Assembly: GCF_000224145.3 (NCBI RefSeq)
Contig: NC_020175.2
Span: 1,895,231 to 1,959,230 of the forward strand
Length of the DNA stretch: 64,000 nt
Source of the DNA: Ciona intestinalis
Taxonomy: Eukaryota > Chordata > Ascidiacea > Phlebobranchia > Cionidae
Direction of reading: 5' to 3'
How positions within the stretch are numbered: position 1 is the first letter of the stretch; each line of letters opens with the position of its first letter. The translations under genes were made by a program, and so were the position numbers. The notes under the pieces are model-generated. The model did not search any database and had not been told where the DNA came from. It saw nothing but the letters and a program-made list of their open reading frames with translations. Shown in pieces: positions 63,801 through 64,000 of this stretch.

Positions 63801-63830
63801 TTCACCAAGGTTGTTCACAGTTACTTTCAC
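29517..63830 (-). CDS. PKHD1L1: Fibrocystin-L (PKHD1L1) homologue, 3' part of gene, about 63 exons
   Basis: A very large single-pass cell-surface protein. The N-terminal part runs off the right edge. Order seen, N to C: IPT/TIG repeats (63.8-56.5 kb), G8 domain 1 (56.0-54.4), beta-helix repeats (54.0-47.1), an RKKR site (46.7), G8 domain 2 (46.6-44.6), second beta-helix set (44.2-36.5), an ectodomain with a second RKKR site and a Thr/Pro stalk (35.8-31.1), a membrane segment (30.8), and a cytoplasmic tail ending at 29517. This TIG-G8-PbH1-G8-PbH1-TM order is specific to the fibrocystin/fibrocystin-L family; TMEM2 and CEMIP have one G8 unit and no TIG set. In vertebrates PKHD1L1 is found in hair-cell stereocilia coat and immune cells; PKHD1 is the cilium/kidney paralogue. 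A tunicate copy may predate or represent either. Four exons occur twice (separate entries), so the gene as printed is not readable straight through. Confidence 0.9.
31134..35818 (-). CDS. PKHD1L1: Fibrocystin-L: membrane-proximal ectodomain, second RKKR site, Thr/Pro stalk
   Basis: Exons 35688-35818, 35276-35445, 34666-34770, 34338-34490, 33873-34114, 33490-33579, 33284-33361, 32995-33063, 32470-32601, 31974-32096, 31434-31590, 31134-31231. The exon at 33490-33579 encodes RVGSTSSSRKKRSTQSSSV, a second furin-type RKKR/S site. It is followed by a mucin-like stretch (PPPTTQTTPPPATIAPAPQ, then TTTTQASVTTTPSPTD). The last two exons form an Ig-like fold (DPWMITVSVQNKPTDVLLSG, LNKPGTYKLVYQVTHPTT). 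The site-plus-stalk arrangement suggests shedding or a two-chain surface form; this is inference. Confidence 0.85.
31299..31365 (-). pseudogene. Partial duplicate of the neighbouring fibrocystin-L exon end
   Basis: On the minus strand this reads TVLLNVVKTVPFTSDVATFL followed by a GT donor, matching the 3' end of the exon at 31434-31590 (DVLLSGVKTVPFVSGVATFS). The exon's 5' part and acceptor are absent, so it is probably a dead tandem duplication of about 130 bases covering an exon end and its donor. Confidence 0.75.
31690..31850 (-). mobile_element. Decayed SINE head (fibrocystin-L intron)
   Basis: CTTGCCCAAGGACACGTACA, GAGCCTTGAACCCATAACCT, then a doubled CACGGCACTTTTCAATGTCA. The tail is not recognisable. 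Confidence 0.6.
34910..35065 (+). repeat. 'gattacggtag' interspersed repeat
   Basis: Best copy of this family: ACTTTATTTGTCTCTTCGAT, then TACGGTAGCGAAGATTTAGA, then AAAACAAAAGTTGTTAAAA and AAGCATTGTCGCTACACC. The CTTCGATTACGGTAGCGAAG part folds into a short hairpin. A second fragment follows at 35140-35200 (GAAAAGACGGGATATAGCGA). Confidence 0.75.
36190..36360 (+). repeat. 'gattacggtag' interspersed repeat
   Basis: TTTCTTAGATTACTGTAGTG, AAACGAAAAATCAGGATATA, GCGACAAAACAACAATGCTA and ATAAGCGTGGTCGCTACAG. It lies in a fibrocystin-L intron; a further fragment is near 36655-36720. Confidence 0.7.
36455..44174 (-). CDS. PKHD1L1: Fibrocystin-L: second beta-helix region, with duplicated exon block
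   Basis: Exons 43991-44174, 43524-43624, 43067-43232, 42505-42598, then the four-exon block in copy 2 (41958-42055, 41346-41413, 40976-41120, 40657-40736) or copy 1 (39851-39948, 39270-39337, 38436-38580, 38117-38196), then 37466-37675, 36987-37155, 36455-36566. Typical pieces: GFARIEDVEFYHTGQEGHID, RRNSFHHGFNSAIGVFGAKG, NNVIHHTVGPAIKVEG, FEAGIYYQGRGSVEVVNALI. The exon before the block ends in phase 0 and the exon after it needs phase 1; one copy of the block (391 bp) satisfies this, two do not. Confidence 0.88.
37730..40238 (-). repeat. Exon-block duplication, copy 1 (with SINE)
   Basis: Matches 40289-42345 almost base for base through exons and introns. It differs by an insertion of about 470 bases (38655-39180) that contains a SINE, by small indels, and by having two instead of three units of a 26-base tandem repeat (gcattttaactaaataataa...). 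All coding differences noticed are silent (for example TCG/TCC Ser, GAA-GCA/GAG-GCG Glu-Ala). The copy ends at the N gap. Confidence 0.9.
38745..39030 (-). mobile_element. Decayed SINE present in block copy 1 only
   Basis: Reverse copy: tail-like AATAATCATTGTTAATTTG and TATAACACAG, middle TTTCCCAAGGACACATACGC, head-like GAGTCAGGAACCCATA and CCAAGTACTGTGCCATG. Copy 2 of the block has about 50 unrelated bases at the same place. Confidence 0.65.
40239..40288. other. Assembly gap (50 N) between the duplicated blocks
   Basis: Exactly 50 N. The left flank is the 5' side (gene sense) of copy 1 and the right flank the 3' side of copy 2, the arrangement expected when two alleles of one region are scaffolded in tandem. 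Confidence 0.99.
40289..42345 (-). repeat. Exon-block duplication, copy 2 (without SINE)
   Basis: Second copy of the four-exon block; its left end matches 37730 onward (aataaatgttaaaccaa) and its right end the sequence before the gap (caccttaattaaatg). It lacks the SINE of copy 1. Short homopolymer differences near 40300-40500 look like lower sequence quality at a contig end. Confidence 0.9.
42390..42490 (-). repeat. 'gattacggtag' interspersed repeat fragment (reverse)
   Basis: TTTGTTTTGTCGCCATATCA, TGTCTTTCGTATAAAATATT and TTTGCTACCGTAATCGAAGA, the inverse of the family start. It lies just outside the duplicated block. Confidence 0.7.
44586..46572 (-). CDS. PKHD1L1: Fibrocystin-L: G8 domain 2 exons
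   Basis: Exons 46389-46572, 46098-46237, 45623-45749, 45094-45216, 44586-44711. They include VFWSNVESWRDADEGWGGN, then MTELWIEGTLELDGN, GRLIIGWEDDKFVGEANIIL, FGGLDLHGRRRDVVWTKLAQ and ETFKIQSISSDKLTLTLN. The exon plan parallels G8 domain 1 (compare GTLDLHGKHIPITWTHL), pointing to an old internal duplication of the G8 plus beta-helix unit, shared with vertebrate family members. Confidence 0.88.
45365..45564. mobile_element. hAT-like MITE (CAGTGGTTCCC type ends)
   Basis: Ends AGTGGTTCCCAAACTTTT (45378-45395) and its inverse AATTTGGGAACCACTG; the homology continues outward as TGTACACC / GGTGTACA. The CAGTGGTTCYCAAA terminus is common in hAT non-autonomous elements. I find no clean 8-bp target duplication. 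A decayed relative may lie at 59735-59925 (CAGTGGTATTCGAAC ... GCGACCCCAC). Confidence 0.65.
45790..46060 (-). mobile_element. Decayed SINE (fibrocystin-L intron)
   Basis: Reverse copy with TATAACATGGGTGTTATGTT, TGAGTTACTTCATTTGTTAC and GACAGCAACGAGCCTTGACC. Strongly diverged. Confidence 0.55.
46634..46731 (-). CDS. PKHD1L1: Fibrocystin-L exon with first RKKR/S proprotein-convertase-type site
   Basis: A short exon encoding VSGSDAVSRKKRSASPNAKD and then RSVLFDSYRCFYK. RKKR followed by Ser in a polar loop fits the furin R-x-K/R-R rule. It lies exactly between the first beta-helix region and G8 domain 2, where a cut would split the ectodomain into two G8/PbH1 halves. Cleavage in the animal is inference. 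Confidence 0.75.
47143..53986 (-). CDS. PKHD1L1: Fibrocystin-L: first parallel beta-helix (PbH1) region
   Basis: Exons 53835-53986, 53167-53405, 52526-52755, 52103-52254, 51590-51712, 50720-50855, 50334-50435, 49683-49782, 49217-49353, 48458-48581, 47963-48092, 47143-47308. Typical pieces: RLGRYPIHFHLMGNVRNGVK, NNYVRGCAIHKTFNRAVTVH, LLVEHNVVYDVKGGALFIED, GVFLNNTVHSQGWFGVWTFQ. The repeated N-x-V/I-H/Y turns are right-handed beta-helix repeats. The exon at 51590-51712 has a Trp/Cys-rich stretch (GSCWNNEPEP). The region sits between G8 domains 1 and 2 and is closed by the RKKR exon at 46634-46731. Confidence 0.88.
48765..48960 (-). mobile_element. SINE tail and middle
   Basis: GCTTTATCCTCGCCTGGTCG, ACCTCGTGCCAGCTTATAAG, TTTGGACAACCCATTTATAA and CCACCGGGTTGGATCAATTG. 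It runs into the inverted repeat of heads at 48968. Confidence 0.75.
48968..49165. repeat. Long inverted repeat made of two SINE/tRNA-like heads
   Basis: Left arm 48968-49026 and right arm 49107-49165, about 59 bases each with high complementarity (GTGGCACAATTGGTTAACGC against GCGCTAACCAACTGTGCCAT; GAAGCAAATTTCCAGC against GCTGGAAATTTGCTTTAC). The loop of about 80 bases holds an inverse box B (GCCTTGAACCCACCACCC). It lies in a fibrocystin-L intron and would be transcribed into a long hairpin. Confidence 0.85.
51110..51385 (-). mobile_element. tRNA-derived SINE with a clean tRNA-like head
   Basis: Reverse copy: TTTTTATCCTCGTGTGCTTA, ACGAGTTACCATACTTTTCA, TGTCTTGCCCAAGGACACAT, and the head, which on the minus strand reads GGCGCCCGTGGCTCAGTGGT ... 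TCCGGTTCGATGCTTGATGG. The head differs from the other copies (TGGCTCAGTGG box A), so it may be a separate subfamily. Confidence 0.75.
54382..56049 (-). CDS. PKHD1L1: Fibrocystin-L: G8 domain 1 exons
   Basis: Exons 55838-56049, 55288-55380, 54910-55069, 54382-54507. The first contains TWGGLSPPTTGDLVVVKKGQ, then LLIQGGKLIFDE and AEYILITDGGVLQ; later exons give ITLHGHLRAKELPIYG and GTLDLHGKHIPITWTHL, ending in FKITNISANKKVLTVEPPL. Conserved Gly residues, alternating beta strands and the WGG start are typical of G8 domains, also found in CEMIP and TMEM2. The exons following, to 47.1 kb, are the beta-helix partner of this domain. Confidence 0.88.
54690..54815 (+). mobile_element. SINE tail fragment
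   Basis: CAAAGTAACATACATGGTAA, CTCGTAGGCTGACACAAGGT, TTATAACAACTGTCATTTTC and GCGAGGATAAAGTAAGTTAC, ending ATTCATTCA. No head. Confidence 0.75.
56305..56420 (+). mobile_element. SINE tail fragment
   Basis: TAAGTAACATACATGGTAAC, TCGTAAGCTGGCACAAAGTG, GTGTTATAATGACTGTCGTT and CACACGAGGATAAAGCAAG. No head. Confidence 0.75.
56534..63830 (-). CDS. PKHD1L1: Fibrocystin-L: IPT/TIG repeat exons
   Basis: Exons in gene order: 63698-63830, 63180-63314, 62440-62609, 61874-62024, 61378-61528, 60895-61030, 60507-60617, 60029-60161, 59296-59436, 58825-58983, 58166-58309, 57689-57925, 57107-57315, 56534-56699. They encode successive immunoglobulin-like TIG domains, each starting with a motif of the type VxSVxPxxGxxxGGTxLTVxG: SVVPVSGSMQGGTKLTVTG, SITPVSGSIEGGNEIMFSG, SVTPVRGGTGGGVNITIVG. 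About six or seven domains are present; further ones are expected beyond the window. Each TIG is split over two exons at about the same place. The 58.3-57.7 kb exons (SIWRPVAPKG; MWAEGSRSNLFEAWRIHG) are not typical TIG and may be a separate module. Confidence 0.88.
58448..58494. repeat. 14-base tandem repeat (gaggcacaattaaa) x3.5
   Basis: GAGGCACAATTAAA repeats three times, followed by GAGGCAT. The unit echoes the 'TTAAAGAGGCATACCAACAAA' start of another dispersed repeat seen near 10555, 15738 and 59612, so it may be slippage within that repeat. Confidence 0.85.
63060..63125 (-). repeat. 'gattacggtag' interspersed repeat fragment (reverse)
   Basis: TATCCTGTCTTTTCACTATT and TTGCTATTGTAATCGAAGAG then ACAAATAAAG; only the start of the family is present. 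Confidence 0.65.
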
Positions 63831-64000
63831 CTGTTTATTAATAGTTTTAATTTTATTTTATTTAAATTTGTTTAATATAAAGTAAAAAGAAAGTAAATAT
63901 TGAAATGTTAGGCTTCTTTGTATAAAAAAACGAGAAAATAAACAAATGCTTTAGAAGTTACAACAATTGTTTAGTGAGGCATACTGAAAGCATAAAATTA

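Noticed and set aside
1..64000. CRISPR array, operon-like cassette, defence system or viral insertion
   Set aside because: No regularly spaced repeats, no compact gene cassette and no polymerase, capsid or integrase-like frame; all gene-like content is spliced animal coding sequence.

Overview
The window is animal nuclear DNA from a solitary tunicate. It most resembles Ciona, probably C. intestinalis or a close relative, but that is inference. The evidence is AT-rich sequence with GT-AG introns of a few hundred bases, dense gene packing, chordate gene families (claudin, LRRCC1-like, MSL1, fibrocystin-L) and repeats of the kinds I recall from Ciona: a GGGTGGGG-ended MITE and a tRNA-headed SINE. 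There are two 50-base N gaps (22714-22763, 40239-40288) and one N at 50880. I see no bacterial, plasmid or CRISPR content and no virus-like ORF.

Layout: (1) 1.5-5.1 kb, + strand, a three-exon claudin. (2) 5.4-6.7 kb, - strand, a multi-exon gene I do not recognise, tail to tail with the claudin; two less certain exon-like blocks lie at 7.66-8.01 kb. (3) 9.0-21.1 kb, - strand, a 20-exon gene coding for 956 residues, with leucine-rich repeats then a long coiled coil, best read as LRRCC1/CLERC. (4) 21.2-24.8 kb, repeat-rich spacer with a gap. (5) 24.8-29.0 kb, + strand, a 10-exon MSL1 homologue (568 residues; coiled coil plus PEHE domain). (6) 29.5 kb to the right edge, - strand, the last ~63 exons of a fibrocystin-L (PKHD1L1) gene: IPT/TIG repeats, two G8 plus beta-helix units, two RKKR sites, a membrane segment and a short tail ending near a PPPY motif. 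The N-terminus is outside the window.

The clearest anomaly is inside fibrocystin-L. About 2.1-2.5 kb holding four exons (391 bp) appears twice, on either side of the 40239-40288 gap. Coding differences seen between the copies are silent. One copy carries an extra SINE and the other an extra tandem-repeat unit. Because 391 is not a multiple of three, reading both copies in series breaks the frame. The simplest reading is two haplotypes of one locus laid end to end in the assembly.

The genes do not form a pathway. They are ordinary neighbours: cell junction (claudin), centriole/cilium (LRRCC1), chromatin acetylation (MSL1) and a large cell-surface protein (fibrocystin-L). I found no convincing new multi-gene system. 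The most interesting items are the duplicated exon block, a 420-bp inverted-repeat element with an 8-bp target duplication and an internal tRNA-like sequence, a long inverted repeat of SINE heads inside an intron, and the unrecognised gene at 5.4-6.7 kb.
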